Assembly (NCBI RefSeq): GCF_020080835.1
Contig: NC_058158.1
Coordinates: 16,468,156-16,532,155, forward strand
Direction: 5' to 3'
Source of the DNA: Cotesia glomerata
Lineage: Eukaryota; Arthropoda; Insecta; Hymenoptera; Braconidae
Length of the DNA stretch: 64,000 bases
A program made the position numbers and the translations under genes. The stretch's first letter is position 1. Every line of letters starts with the position of its first letter. This document shows, one piece after another, positions 45,301-56,215 of the stretch. Below the pieces are notes generated by a model that was not told the origin of the DNA, did not search any database, and was given only the letters and a program-made list of their open reading frames with translations.

Positions 45301-47255
45301 GCATTCTTAATATTAACCCCTACAATGATAACCCGGTAGTAGAAAAAAAGGAGTGTGTTGGGCATGTTAAAAAACGCATGGGTTCACGGTTACGTAAAGC
45401 AAAAAAAGATAATAAAGGTATTGGTAGCAAAGGCGCTAGTAAACTCACTGATAAGCTTATCAATGAATTGTCTTTATATTATGGTTTGGCAATTCGTTGA
45501 AATCCAGATTCTGTTGAAGACATGAAGAGAGATGTTTTGACGCAAACTCTCCAAGAAGGAGAGTTTCCGTAATTATTTTGTTCTTCTTGATTATTTAGGA
45601 TCAGGATCAGGAATTCTAATTTTAAAATAAAACACTCGATGTTGGGGTGAATAATTATAACTAATTTATTCCCCAATGGGAGAAAACTCTAGCAATGACT
45701 AGAGAAAAACTCCTCGAAGATAGATACAGATGCGTATGATGTGAAACTGTGTGTGTGTGTAAGTATAAATAATTGTACTAGGCGCACAATAGGGGTGAGA
45801 GATGATCTCAGCCGCCGTTAGGTTGTTGAGGTCAACCGTCAACCTGCTGATAAAGATCCGAGAGGATCAAATGTTTTTATGAATTGAGAATATGAAATAG
45901 TTAGTTAGTTAAATTGAGATCAGTTGAAAGTTAATTATTTAGATTAAATATGTTTCGTGATAATAATTGGAACTTAAATTGGTTGAATTTAATGCAAATA
46001 TTCACACGAGTCTAGATCAATTATAATGTCAATATTTAACACGTGGGAAGCACTACGTTTGATAATTTGTTCTACAAGATAATTTTTATTATGAAGTTAA
46101 ATTTATTAGAAATTTATTTTATTTTTAATTATGTCCAAAGAGACTTGAAATTAAAACAATTAATTAAAGATGATGAAATCACGCTTCTTTATTTCACGGC
46201 GTGCAAGTTAAACAATGGCTGCGATGCCAACAAACTACTGAGTCACAAGTATCAAATTTAAATTTAATTATTCTGAAATTATATTATTTTTTACGGCGAT
46301 AAAGAACACAAATTAATAATTTAATGAATTGAATTGAAATCAAATAGCGAATGTACTGTTATATAAATTATTGAACAAAGAAAAAGGCACAAAGTAGGAT
46401 CAGTGTTAGTGAGGCTAGCGGGTATATTGTGTCGGTTACAAGTCCCAAACACAACTGAACTGTGCATATGGCGTCTGGCGCCTCGTGCTTCGTGCCGGCC
46501 GGGCTTCTTCCCGCTAGCTCATGGTGCGCAGGTGCGGCAGCCATTACAAACGTGTTATTGGACGTGTTCGTGGTAAACAGTCATAGAAATGACTCTTGTC
46601 AAGTCTTGAGTATAGTTAGGGTTTAGTATAGTCATGAGAGTCAGGGTGACCAACTCTCCTTTGCCTTGGCGGCAAAACAAGAGATGTGTGGGCAACCTAC
46701 TTTCATAAAATTCCAACTAACGAAAATCCTCAGCACATGAATTGTTCATCTAGTTGATGCAAGTATCAGAAGGCAATAGAAGACGGCACTATTGACGAAT
46801 TTGACCACAAAAATCCTCCTCTAAATGACAAAGTTCTAGAAGTAATAAAACCAATTTATGAAAGTTTATCAGCTGATTCTTTATTGGAACGATGTTTGGG
46901 TTCTGAAACCCAAAATGATAACGAATCTTTAAATTCGTTAATTTGGACTTTTGCTCCGAAGCACATTCACGCTGGACCGAAGACAATTGAAATTGCCACT
47001 TTCTTCGCAGTTAGTATTTTTAATGAAGGTTTTATGCCTATATTAAAATTCTTAGATGTTATGAGAATCACGATTGGCCCAGAAGCTAATGCTTTTGCAG
47101 CGAGACGGGACGAAGCGCGTATCGAGCGCTCGGAACTCCGGACTTCAGAGGCATCAAAGGAGGGTAGAACTGCACGTCTTCACAAGAGAACATCGGAGAA
47201 TGAGCATTTTGAAGTAGAGGAAGGATTCTTATATGGAGCAGGAATCGCCAACTAA
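45301..47255 (+). pseudogene. Mutator-like/Kolobok-type transposase remnant, interrupted
   Basis: The readable parts are about 45301-45532 (NPYNDNPVVE, KECVGHVKKRMGSRLRKAKK, LTDKLINELSLYYGLAIR) and 46680-47255 (DVWATYFHKIPT, CLGSETQNDNESLNSLIW, then APKH and FNEG). Together they match the C-terminal half of transposases often labelled Mutator-like in insects. The N-terminal part is missing. Lesions are a TGA at 45498-45500, a stop near 46765 in the cysteine region and a 1147-bp insertion at 45533. The last 70 residues are charged and low in complexity. Removing the insertion gives a continuous frame at the junction. Confidence 0.82.
45533..46679. mobile_element. 1147-bp insertion inside the transposase, solo-LTR-like
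   Basis: It starts TGTTTTGACGC and ends GCGGCAAAACA. The flanks repeat AGAGA (45528-45532 and 46680-46684). TG..CA ends with a 5-bp duplication fit a solo LTR; the wider match AGAGATGT would make it 8 bp. Next to the ends are inverted GGAGAGTT motifs. AATAAA lies near 45627. No coding capacity is seen. Confidence 0.75.
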
Positions 47256-47867
47256 AAATATGTAAGTATTCTGTACCATACATTCTACAAGTCAAATTGT
47301 CGAAAACTTGTCTCAATACGTTGAACGCGTTTTTCTCAAAACTACTTTTTTCGAGCTGGCGGTAAGGATATCTCGAGTTCAAATAAACTGATTTACTTCA
47401 AATTTGAAGAGGATGTTCTCTATACGTCGCTTCATCTCGTGAACCTTGCCCAAAACTATAACTTCTCATTTAGTATTTTTAAAAAATTCGGAATTGTTAA
47501 AAGAATATGAAAAAAAAAATTTTTTTTTCAAACTGCCATTTTAAAAAAAAATTTTTTTTTAACTTATCCAAAGGTTATACGATAGCGGCATCTATAATAA
47601 TTAAGAATTCGTCTGTTTTTTATGTTTCAGATCACCAGGAGGATTGGAATAATGCACGCCAGGACACCCTCTTTTTTTTTGACCCCCCAGTTTGACTGCT
47701 CATAACTTTGTCAATTTTAATTTTTTTTTTTAAATAATTTTTTTATGTAATAATAAAACATCAATAAACAAATGATAAAAAAATTGATTATAAAAATATT
47801 TTTTGTTTCCTTCGTACAGCGCTTCTAAAACCGGGCGAAATTCATGCCTTTACAGTAGAATACTCCC

Positions 47868-48504
47868 TTAAAATTGTACTTATGACGTTTTTGAGATTTT
47901 TTAGCTCAAAATATAATTTATGTGATATTTTGAGCTCGCTGAGCTCAAAGAGATATTATTTCTATGCATTTGAGCTCTTCGAGCTCAAAAGTCTGATAGA
48001 CGTTTCATAGAACACTGTTTTTAGAATTTTCAAACCGCAATAACTTTTGAATGGATCAACCGATTTGCACGCGGTTGGTGACATTCGATGAAGTTTTATC
48101 AGCCTCATAAAGTATTTTCAGATTTTAATTGATCAAATTGAAAATTTCGGAGTAATTCCGAAAAAAACACTTTTTTCGGTTATCTTTCGTTCACGATATC
48201 TCTTGAAGGAATCAACTGATTTCTACCAGCTTGATGGTGATCGACGTAGTTTTTTATTATTTATAGCTGATTAGTTTTTAGAATTGATCGGTGAAGCCAT
48301 TTAAAAGTTATTAAAAAAAACCACATTTGAAAAAATTTTTTTTCTTAGTTTCTTTAAGATTTCTCAAAATCTACTTATCCGAATCGGTCCAAGTTATACT
48401 CAAAATCTAAGTTTGGACAAGCCCTTTCCAATGGCGTCAACCGCGATAAAATCGAATGAGCCGTTCAAAAGTTATAAGCGGTTCACATACTTTCACACAC
48501 ACAC

Positions 48505-48543
<39 letters not shown>

Positions 48544-48690
48544 GACAACCTTGCGGGAGTAGTCAGGGAAGCTTCCTACGACCTTCAGACGTCTAGATCT
48601 GATGAAAACTCGATTTTTGCAAAACGGGGTGAAAACAATAACTTCCCGATTTTTGAAAATCTTCTATTTTCTTAGCGGGATGTTAATAAT
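47868..48690. repeat. Interspersed repeat, main part, split by the TTAA transposon
   Basis: It continues from TTAAAATTG through hairpins near 47930-47990 and the reverse-oriented CGCGGTTGGT and AATGGCGTCAACCGCG blocks to (CA)n at about 48494-48540. It ends TCTTAGCGGGATGTTAATAAT. Confidence 0.9.
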
Positions 48691-48825
48691 AATAAATTAT
48701 AAATAATTCACTATAAATATCTGAAATAAAGTAAAAAAGTTTGGAAAATCCAAAAGTGCACGCCTCGTAACGCTCATTCATTTTTTAAGAAAAAAATTGT
48801 GTAATTGATTAAAAAAAAAAAAAAT

Positions 48826-49513
48826 TAGGAAAACGGTTGACCCTGAAGGCCATCCCTGCAACTTCCCGCTAATTCCATACTTAGGCGCTTAAAATTGCAC
48901 CAATGACGTTTTTGAGCTCTTCGAGCTCAAAAATACAATTTATGGATTATTTTGAGCTCTCCAAGCTCAAAGAGATTGTTTTCCTATGCTTTTGAGCTCT
49001 TCGAGCTCAAAAGTCTGATAGGGATTTGATGACACTATTTTTGGAATTTTTAAACCACAATAACTTTTGAATAAATAAACCGATTTTCACGCGGTTGGTA
49101 GCATTCGACGCAATTTTTCAAGCCTCACGAAGACTCTTAAATTTTGAATCGATCGCGCTAGAAATTTTGGAGTTATTCCGAAAAAACACTTTTTCGGTTT
49201 TCTATCGTTCACGATATCTCTCGAACGAATCAACCGATTTTGACCGGACTGGTGGCGATCGACGTGGTTTTTTGAGGTTAAGAGCTGATTAGTTTTAAAG
49301 TTTTAAAGAGCTGATCAAGCCGTTTAAAAGTTATTCCAAAAAAACCACATTTGAAAAAAATTTTTTTTTTAGTTTTTTTAAGATTTATCAAAATCTGTTG
49401 ATCTGAATCGGTCCAAATAGTATTCAAAATCTAAGTATCGTTAAGCCCTTCCGAATGGCACCAACCGCGATGAAATCGGTCAAGCCGTTCAAAAGTTATA
49501 AGCGGTTCACATA

Positions 49514-49604
<91 letters not shown>

Positions 49605-49797
49605 CACACACACACACACATACACACATACACACACACATACATACAGACACCGTGACAACCTCGCAGGGATAGTCAGGGAAGCTTCCTGTGATCTTCA
49701 AACGTCGAGATCTAATGAAAACTCGGTTTTTGCAAAACAGGGTGAAAACAATAACTTCCCGATTTTTGAAAATCTTCGATTTTCGTAGCGGGAAGTT
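48826..49797. repeat. Full-length interspersed repeat copy (reference copy)
   Basis: Runs from TTAGGAAAACGGTTGACCC to CGTAGCGGGAAGTTAA. Order: terminus, three GAGCTC hairpins (about 48913, 48950, 48992), CGCGGTTGGTAGCATT, AATCAACCGATT blocks, GGCACCAACCGCGATG, (CA)n at 49516-49650, GAAGCTTCCTGTGA, terminal AACTTCCCG hairpin. Its (CA)n is unbroken by a LINE, so it serves as the empty-site model. Confidence 0.93.
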
Positions 49798-50060
49798 AAA
49801 AATTAGAAAAACGGTAGACCCTGAAGGCCATCCGTGCAACTTCCCGCTAGTTCCATACCTAGGTGCATAAAACTGCACTAATGACGTTTTTGAGCTCTTC
49901 GAGTTCAAAAATACAATTTTTGTGTTATTTTGAGCTCTTCGAGCTCAAAAGTCTGATAGAAGTATCATAGAACAATATTTTTTAAATTTTCAAACCTCAC
50001 TAACTTTTAAATGAATAAACCAATTTTCTCGCGGTTGGCAGTATTTGACGCAATTTACGA
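49798..50060. repeat. Interspersed repeat, 5' fragment, in tandem with the previous copy
   Basis: Restarts at TTAGAAAAACGGTAGACCCTGAAGG and breaks off at about 50060, next to the kinase pseudogene. Confidence 0.88.
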
Positions 50061-50147
50061 TATCTATAGATAGTAATTTGCTAATTAAATTGTGAATGGA
50101 AATTTTTGTTTTTCAACCATGAATTATTCCTATCAGCAATATTTCTT

Positions 50148-51700
50148 TATGGTTTTTTTGTAACAATTTTAAGATCGTTTTTGTAAAAACGCTTGAACAG
50201 TTCCAGCAATATTAAGGCTTTCGGCCTTTTTGTTGGTTCGTGTTCAAAACATGCACTTACATGCTCACGGATAGATATAGGTATTTCTGCTAAACCACTT
50301 GGCTTCGTTAATTTCAAAATAGTTTTTCGTAAATTTGGAAGTGTGAAGATTAGAGTAACATCTCAAACACTTTTTTCGGAGAAAAGTTCCGTGATGCAAC
50401 AAGCCATAGACCACACATCAGAGTGCACTGTTCTCGGTTCATTATCTATTAATATCTCTGGTGCCATATAAATTGTTGTGCCATGGAAATTTTGACCAAC
50501 TGTTGTGTTTAAAGGTGGCATAATATCACAAATTTTACTTAACCCTAGATCACAAATTTTTACTTCAAAATTTTTATTAATCACGATGTTATCAGGCTTT
50601 AAATCTTTGTGAAGGACAACTGGATTTAGCTCATGAAGGTAGGAAATACCTTTGCGAATTTGTAAAGAAATTAATTAATTTCTATTTTTTTTCACTGCGT
50701 ATTCTAAATCATGTTCTACATCAAAAATAAACGATGTTAGACTAGAGCTTTGGAAATACTCCATTATAATGTAAGTTTTTAAATCTGTAAAACATACAGC
50801 CATTATTGAAATTATATTGGGGTGTCTGATTTTGTCCATTACATTAATTTCTCGTAGCAAATACATAATTTTATCATTAGGATTTAAACATTTGACGGCG
50901 ACTCAGGTACCATGCCAAGTCGCTAATTTAACGCAGCCGAATGAACCTCGTCCAAGGATATTATCAGTAAATTTAATTTGGTCTTCTTCAATAGTTGGTA
51001 TCGATAGGTTTAAATTACTTCATCTTCCTTTTTAGATACTGGTGTTGGCAGTTCAGTATAAGCTGAATTTTTTATTAAGACGTATGGAGCCGACATCGTT
51101 ATCTTTTTTATCTATTGAGATATGGTTTACCAAAGTAATGCTTGAAGATCCTTTCTTATTTGATACAGAAAAACGTAGTCGCGATCCAGCTACCGGAACC
51201 TTTGATAAAGATTTGTGATTGAAATTAAGCTGTGTTGACGTCGTAGCTTTTTCCTGTGATACAAATTTTACACTATCTTTACTTTTTACAAAAGCATGAT
51301 TTTCTTGAATCGTAGTTAATTTCTGTGGCACACTTTTCACAATATCTCCACTTTTTATGGAAGCATGCTTTTCTTGAGTCGTAGTTAATAAAAGTAGTCG
51401 TAATTGAGAATTTCTGCATTTCAATTTACTGTGACAAAACTCCCAAAATGTAAACTTCTTTCCTATTGGTGCAGTGAATCTGTCGAAAATTTCCCCATTA
51501 GAATTTGCTAACTGGATCAATGAATTACCCCAATTATTATCGTTATATATATTTTTCATAGCCTCAACTGCTAATTTTTTTATTTCATCATAAGAACAGT
51601 ATCCCACGGTAGGGATCTCTCATTTGCTTAAAAACATCTTCGTTAGCATTTGCTTTGTCCTTCCACCCGATTGACACAATTCTTGTTTTTTTTATTTGCT
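50148..51700 (-). pseudogene. Protein kinase pseudogene (tyrosine-kinase-like group)
   Basis: The kinase domain reads in one frame from about 51010 to 50148: glycine loop GRGSFGCV, VAVK lysine, EINVMDKIRHPNI, catalytic loop HKDLKPDN (usual R is K), DLG in place of DFG, GTTIYMAPEI, SDVWSMACCI and CFEHEPTKRP. In-frame stops are TGA at 50903-50905, TAA at 50675-50677 and TGA at 50363-50365, with no indels inside the domain. Upstream, 51053-51607 carries a separate N-terminal region, preceded in another frame by VSIGWKDKANANEDVFKQMR. An acceptor TTGCAG near 51695 implies an upstream exon. At least two frameshifts lie between these parts. It looks like a multi-copy invertebrate kinase family, but I cannot name the gene. 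Confidence 0.85.
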
Positions 51701-52055
51701 GCAATAAAATAATTAAAAATAAACAAAATTAAAAACTACTATACAGTTTGATATAAGATAAATGCATAATTGATTTGAATAATAACTTTCAGAGAAATAT
51801 TCGAATCTCAAAGTTATTAAATATTATTTGATTGTCTAGTACATTATTTATAATTTTCTTACTTTATTTTCGTGAATATCCTGGTCTGTTAAATTTTCAT
51901 CCCGTTTCCTCTCAAAGATATCCATTATTTGATGGATTCTTTTTCGTTTTAAATCATTTTGGTTATGCTCTGATGGAATGTAAACAAACTATTAGATGTT
52001 ATGAATTAACTTAATGTAAATAAACATAAATATTGTAAATCATTTATTAATTTAA

Positions 52056-52328
52056 CTAAGCTTTTAGAATATTCACAGAATAAACTTCATATTCCGTAAC
52101 ACCTGGTATTAATTCAAATTCATCATTATTTAATGTAAGGCCGCATTTTACGTTTTCTTTCTTGAAGTACGTGAGTCCACTTACATGAGGAAAATAAGCT
52201 CGGACCGTTGTTAAACTCAATTTATTATTTGACATTGATAAATGAACAGCAGCTTTGTCAACCTTAATTTTAACAAAATTAATTGTCAAAATTTCAATAA
52301 GTAACTGATTATTACTGTTTATTATCAC
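52056..52328 (-). CDS. Hypothetical 90-codon frame, possible 5' exon of the kinase gene
   Basis: Same strand as the kinase pseudogene and about 360 bp upstream of its first visible exon. The segment LSLTTVRAYFPHVSGLTYF..ELIPGVTEYEVY looks like a compact conserved fold, loosely like the N-terminal domain of TDP-43-type proteins. No good splice donor is seen at its end, only a weak GTGAAT. The domain-like composition argues against a chance frame, but function and linkage are unproven. Confidence 0.4.
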   Translation of the reverse strand: MIINSNNQLLIEILTINFVKIKVDKAAVHLSMSNNKLSLTTVRAYFPHVSGLTYFKKENVKCGLTLNNDEFELIPGVTEYEVYSVNILKA

Positions 52329-52514
52329 GTTATAATGTTACTTAGCTTTGGCTTCTCTACAAATAAACGTAAACAACAATTATTCCATTGCTTACTATTA
52401 TTGTACATTTTCGTGTAAAAATGGCGCCAATACAAGCTAAAATCACTTCCCAAGCCCGAGAAAATTGGAGACCAAATATCAACATTAACAATCCAACCTA
52501 CCTCAAAATACCTC

Positions 52515-53460
52515 GTGTCAGAGCCATCGTTTGATGAATATTTTCTCGCTGAACAAGACTACATCAACAGTTGCAAGCCCATCGGACCAAACATGACATG
52601 TCCACCGGACCTTCCGTCTAAAACAACCAAGTTGGAGAATGAGGTAGATTGTGGAATGAAATTGTTAATAGACCCAAAAAATGAAAATCTACGGGAATGT
52701 AATATAAGAATAATTCCAAAATACAAATTGACTTGGATAAAAATGAAAGAGAAAAAGACCTAGGCATATTCAACGTGCAAGGAAGAAAACATTCAATGGA
52801 GATGTCCAGGAAAACAGCCGAAAATCACGAAATTAATGGAACTGGGCTGATACACATCCAACAAGGATGCCAAGTAACTTGTAATGAATACACAATTCGA
52901 GGGATCGCCAGAGAGTCAACAAAAATAGACCTCATCGCCTCGAGTTTTCACCTATCATTAGGAACATTGAACTCGAGTCTAAAAATCAACAACGCAGATC
53001 CAAATTTATTCACACAAAGTCAAAACCCAGCTACTATTATCGACAAATTCGAACCTTAGGGTCAGGAGCTAGAAGAAAACGAAGAAAAAATGTCACTAAT
53101 ATCCCTGGACCATCAAAAAGAAGAAACTAACCGGAAAATAACTATCGGATCGGTATCAACGACTGAAATAATATCACTTATCATAAGGGGGATAGCTATA
53201 CAGAAAACTATCCGCCGATTCCTATCCAAACCTCGCCAGGCCAGCAGATAAGACGAAAAACCAGTCGTAATCGAGCTGAAAACAATCGAAGAAAAAACAT
53301 CAGATCTGTCAGAAGTTAACAAACCACTTCCAACAAGAACCGACACCGACAACGAGAAGAACGTCTCCATGGCAACAAAAGTAACAACTAAAGAAGCTCC
53401 TGAGACCATCGAAGCATTAAGAAAGTCAAAAACATTCCGACTAAGAGACTACAAATCACT
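52515..53460 (+). pseudogene. Endogenous-retrovirus envelope-like fragment, decayed
   Basis: Two overlapping frames (52515-52763 and 52733-53059) resemble the C-terminal ectodomain of the F-type envelope glycoprotein carried by insect errantivirus-like retrotransposons, with spaced cysteines (CKPIG, CPPDL, DCGM, ECNIR) and a GTGLIHIQQGC block. A frameshift lies near 52740-52760. A stop near 53057 precedes a degenerate hydrophobic segment (about 53155-53200) and a charged tail to a stop at about 53465. The N-terminal part, gag and pol are absent. Intact members would be membrane-anchored fusion proteins; this copy cannot make one. Identification is by pattern memory only. Confidence 0.6.
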
Positions 53461-53469
53461 GATCTAGAT

Positions 53470-54790
53470 GACAACCCCAGCATTAACATCGTAGAACTTA
53501 AGGTTATTAATTAAGAAATTATTGCATAAACAAACTGATGGCTCCTTTGCGGAAAAGTAAGAGAATAACTTAAAATGATAATAGAAATTTTTCTTTTCTA
53601 TTAAGAAATTTCGTTTTAACAAAAAATTTAAAAATTGCCAAAAACGAGTCAACAGTTTGTATAAACAGTTTAATTCAAGATATCTAAATAAAATTTTTAT
53701 TTTTATATTAAAAAAAATTTTTTATGTATAATAATTATACTTTATAAATAATAACTTTAAGAAAATTGAGCTAGCGTCACCCATATAAAATCTTTCCAAA
53801 TTACAAAATCATAAAAATTTTTTTTTTTCACAATTCTTATTTCGAACGCTTAACATTCAATAAGAATAAATATAAGTAATTTAGAGGATAGGGAGAGTCA
53901 TCTAACAGCAATTGTAATAGAGCCGCAAAGTCAGGTAAGGTAACTTACCAACGCCCGCTCGATCGCAACTGGATCCCGATAAGCCACGCCCCAGCCGTGC
54001 CGCTTCTCACACACACACGCTTTACTTACACATACTCACTAACTCTTTTATAAGAGCAATTTTTTTGAATAAGACAAACAAATATACATACATACCTCCA
54101 ATAATTTCATTCTTTAATTTACAAAAAATTTAATCTTCTTACAATAATCGTTTATTCTTACAAAAAAATACTAAATAATCATTATAACATATCGATTTTT
54201 TTTATTTTTCCTTTTTTTTTTTTCGTCTTTCTTTCCTCCCAAACTCGGGAGATTTTCTAATTATTAACGAAAAATTTTAACATACCTTTTCCATTTCTAT
54301 AACTGTTACTATAACTACTTCTATCTAATTTAATACTCTATTTCTAAATAAAACTATTTAGAAGATAGGAGAAGAGGCATGGGAAATTAAAAAAAGAAAA
54401 GAAAGAACAATCGAATTCCAAAATAGAATTTTTTTTTTATTTTTATCAAAAAAAAAAGGGGGAGAGAAAGAGAATTTTAAGAACAATTTTTTTCTTTTCT
54501 CTCTAATAAATAACTACGGAATTTATTTTATTAAATAAACTTCAACTACAATAGTGCTAAGACGGCATGGCACTCACGTGTAACGTGTCGATTATTTAAT
54601 TTTTCCATTAAGGTAAAATTATCTTCACTGTTACAATACTTTAGTTTATTCTAAGCGAAAGAATAGCTCGCCGGGAACCAGGTTTTTCATCAAAGATAAC
54701 CCTCAGTTTTAAAATGAATTAAATTTTGTTTTTATTTAACGAAATTATAAAATGGAATAATATAATGAAGAAAATAGCGATCTCCAGAGA
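53470..54790. other. AT-rich stretch without a gene
   Basis: Mostly poly-A/T-rich sequence. The purine run AAAAAAGGGGGAGAGAAAG near 54452-54470 could be a retroviral polypurine tract, given the envelope fragment upstream. No paired LTR is identified. Confidence 0.5.
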
Positions 54791-55039
54791 GATCAACTCC
54801 GCTACTAACTCTGCACGCCGGATTCTCCTGGGTACTTTCGCCGCGGGCCTTGCGTTAAACTCCGCCGTGCCTCTCCAGACCTTGAATTAGGTTCACCGTC
54901 ACTGGACCTTGACTCCGTCGTTGACACCGCTCCAACACCTGGACGGCTTCCCGTCTCCCGATTTTGTCGCTGCCCCTTTGATTGGTGTTGTCCCAATCCT
55001 CGCCCTTGACTCTGTCAGCTCTGGATTCCCCGCTGGCCT

Positions 55040-55142
55040 GTGCTGTCCAACTCCGCTGCTGGACTCGCTGTTGTACTCGCTGTTGACTTCTCCGTTGAAT
55101 CCGTTGTTGAATCTGCTGTTGAATCCGCTGTTGAGTCCTCCT
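55040..55142. repeat. CTGTTGAAT minisatellite
   Basis: Short units (CCGTTGAATCCGTTGTTGAAT type, 12-15 bp) repeat about six to seven times. A 189-codon plus-strand frame and a 116-codon minus-strand frame over this area look repeat-driven. Confidence 0.8.
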
Positions 55143-55318
55143 TGGCTTAGTCCGTCTTCTTCAGCTCCTCGGTTCACAGTGAATTTCCACGGCAGTGCGC
55201 CGTCTTTTAACCCGTTGAGTTTGATAGAGGGAGAAAATGCGCGGAGCACGCCACTCCGTGGTTCTCCCTTCTTCGCGGTACTGAGGGACTTCTTCTACTA
55301 CTCATGTTTTCTGTTGCT

Positions 55319-55438
55319 GACTGCTTGGGGACTGTATTACGTATCTTATTGGTCCTCGCAAGCTCCGATTCTTTTCTTGACTGCGTGGGGACTGTATCAG
55401 ATATTTCATTGGTCCTCACAGGCTTCTATTTTTCTTGT
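55319..55438. repeat. Exact-period 60-bp tandem duplication
   Basis: Copies at 55319-55378 and 55379-55438 both contain GACTGC.TGGGGACTGTAT and ATTGGTCCTC. On the minus strand each gives an AGGACCAAT (CCAAT) motif. Confidence 0.9.
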
Positions 55439-55553
55439 TAGTTGTTTTATCACTTATAATACTAAATTTCTAACTTAAATTATAAGAGTTATGTTACACA
55501 CGTCATCTTCCAGCCATCCAGCAACATCCGATACGCCTAGCCTGCAACAAAAA

Positions 55554-55625
55554 AAAAATTAGGAAAACGGTTGACCCTAAAGGACATCCCTGCAACTTCC
55601 CGCTACCTCCATACCTAAGTGTAAG
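55554..55625. repeat. Interspersed repeat, terminal fragment
   Basis: TTAGGAAAACGGTTGACCCT through CTTCCCGCTACC. From here to 55963 I see no gene. Confidence 0.85.
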
Positions 55626-55963
55626 ATAATATATAAGAAGGTATTCCAATCCTGTAATGCATGATGGGAAATGTGTCAAGCGGTCGCGCCACCATGAGTT
55701 TGTCAGACACACTATCCGGCAACTAAAGTATTTTCATTCTAACTCTTGCAATAATAATAAATTTTATTTAATAAATAATCATTGCATAAAAAAATTATTT
55801 TCACCCTCTAACAATAATAATAAATAATAATAATTAAGTAAAAACCTTTAAGTAGCTTCTTTTATTGCATCCGTAAATTCTCCGGTTAAACCGGTTTTTC
55901 CTAAACGCAGTTTATCATTTACCTCTCATATCTTTACGTTAAGCTCTATCGTGGCGCCTACAC

Positions 55964-56215
55964 TTTTTGATAACTTTTCATTTACCAAGTCCGGGTTCGA
56001 AACTCGGCAATTCTAAATATTTTTTTTTTTTTTTTTTTTTTTTACAATTATTCTATAGTTTCATTATAATTTTTATTATTCCAATAGATTTTCAGGTCTT
56101 ATACTGAATGTATTATTATTATTTATTAATTATTAGTAAAAATAATTAAATTAGAGCTCGTCTAATAACAGGTAAGTAATTAGTATGTATACAGTCATTT
56201 TAATTTATTGAAATT
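55964..56215. repeat. Left inverted end of the P-superfamily element
   Basis: Pairs with about 61425-61664. Contains CCGGGTTCGAAACTCGG, which has the shape of a tRNA T-arm (B box), followed by a long T-run about 15 bases later. Confidence 0.88.

Larger units (their letters stand above)
45069..47867 (+). mobile_element. TTAA-flanked DNA transposon with 17-bp inverted ends
   Basis: The ends GGGAGTATTCTACTGTA and TACAGTAGAATACTCCC are a perfect 17-bp inverted pair, flanked by TTAA at 45065-45068 and 47868-47871. Removing it restores the interspersed repeat exactly as seen at 48890 (GGCGCTTAAAATTG). A TTAA target with this transposase type suggests the Kolobok superfamily; piggyBac also uses TTAA but has different ends. 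Confidence 0.92.

Noticed and set aside
46043..46261. 72-codon frame inside the 1147-bp insert
   Set aside because: AT-rich, no recognisable domain, and located in an LTR-like sequence.
54909..55478. 189-codon plus-strand frame and overlapping minus-strand frames
   Set aside because: Composition is driven by a minisatellite and a 60-bp duplication. No domain seen and both strands are open for the same reason.
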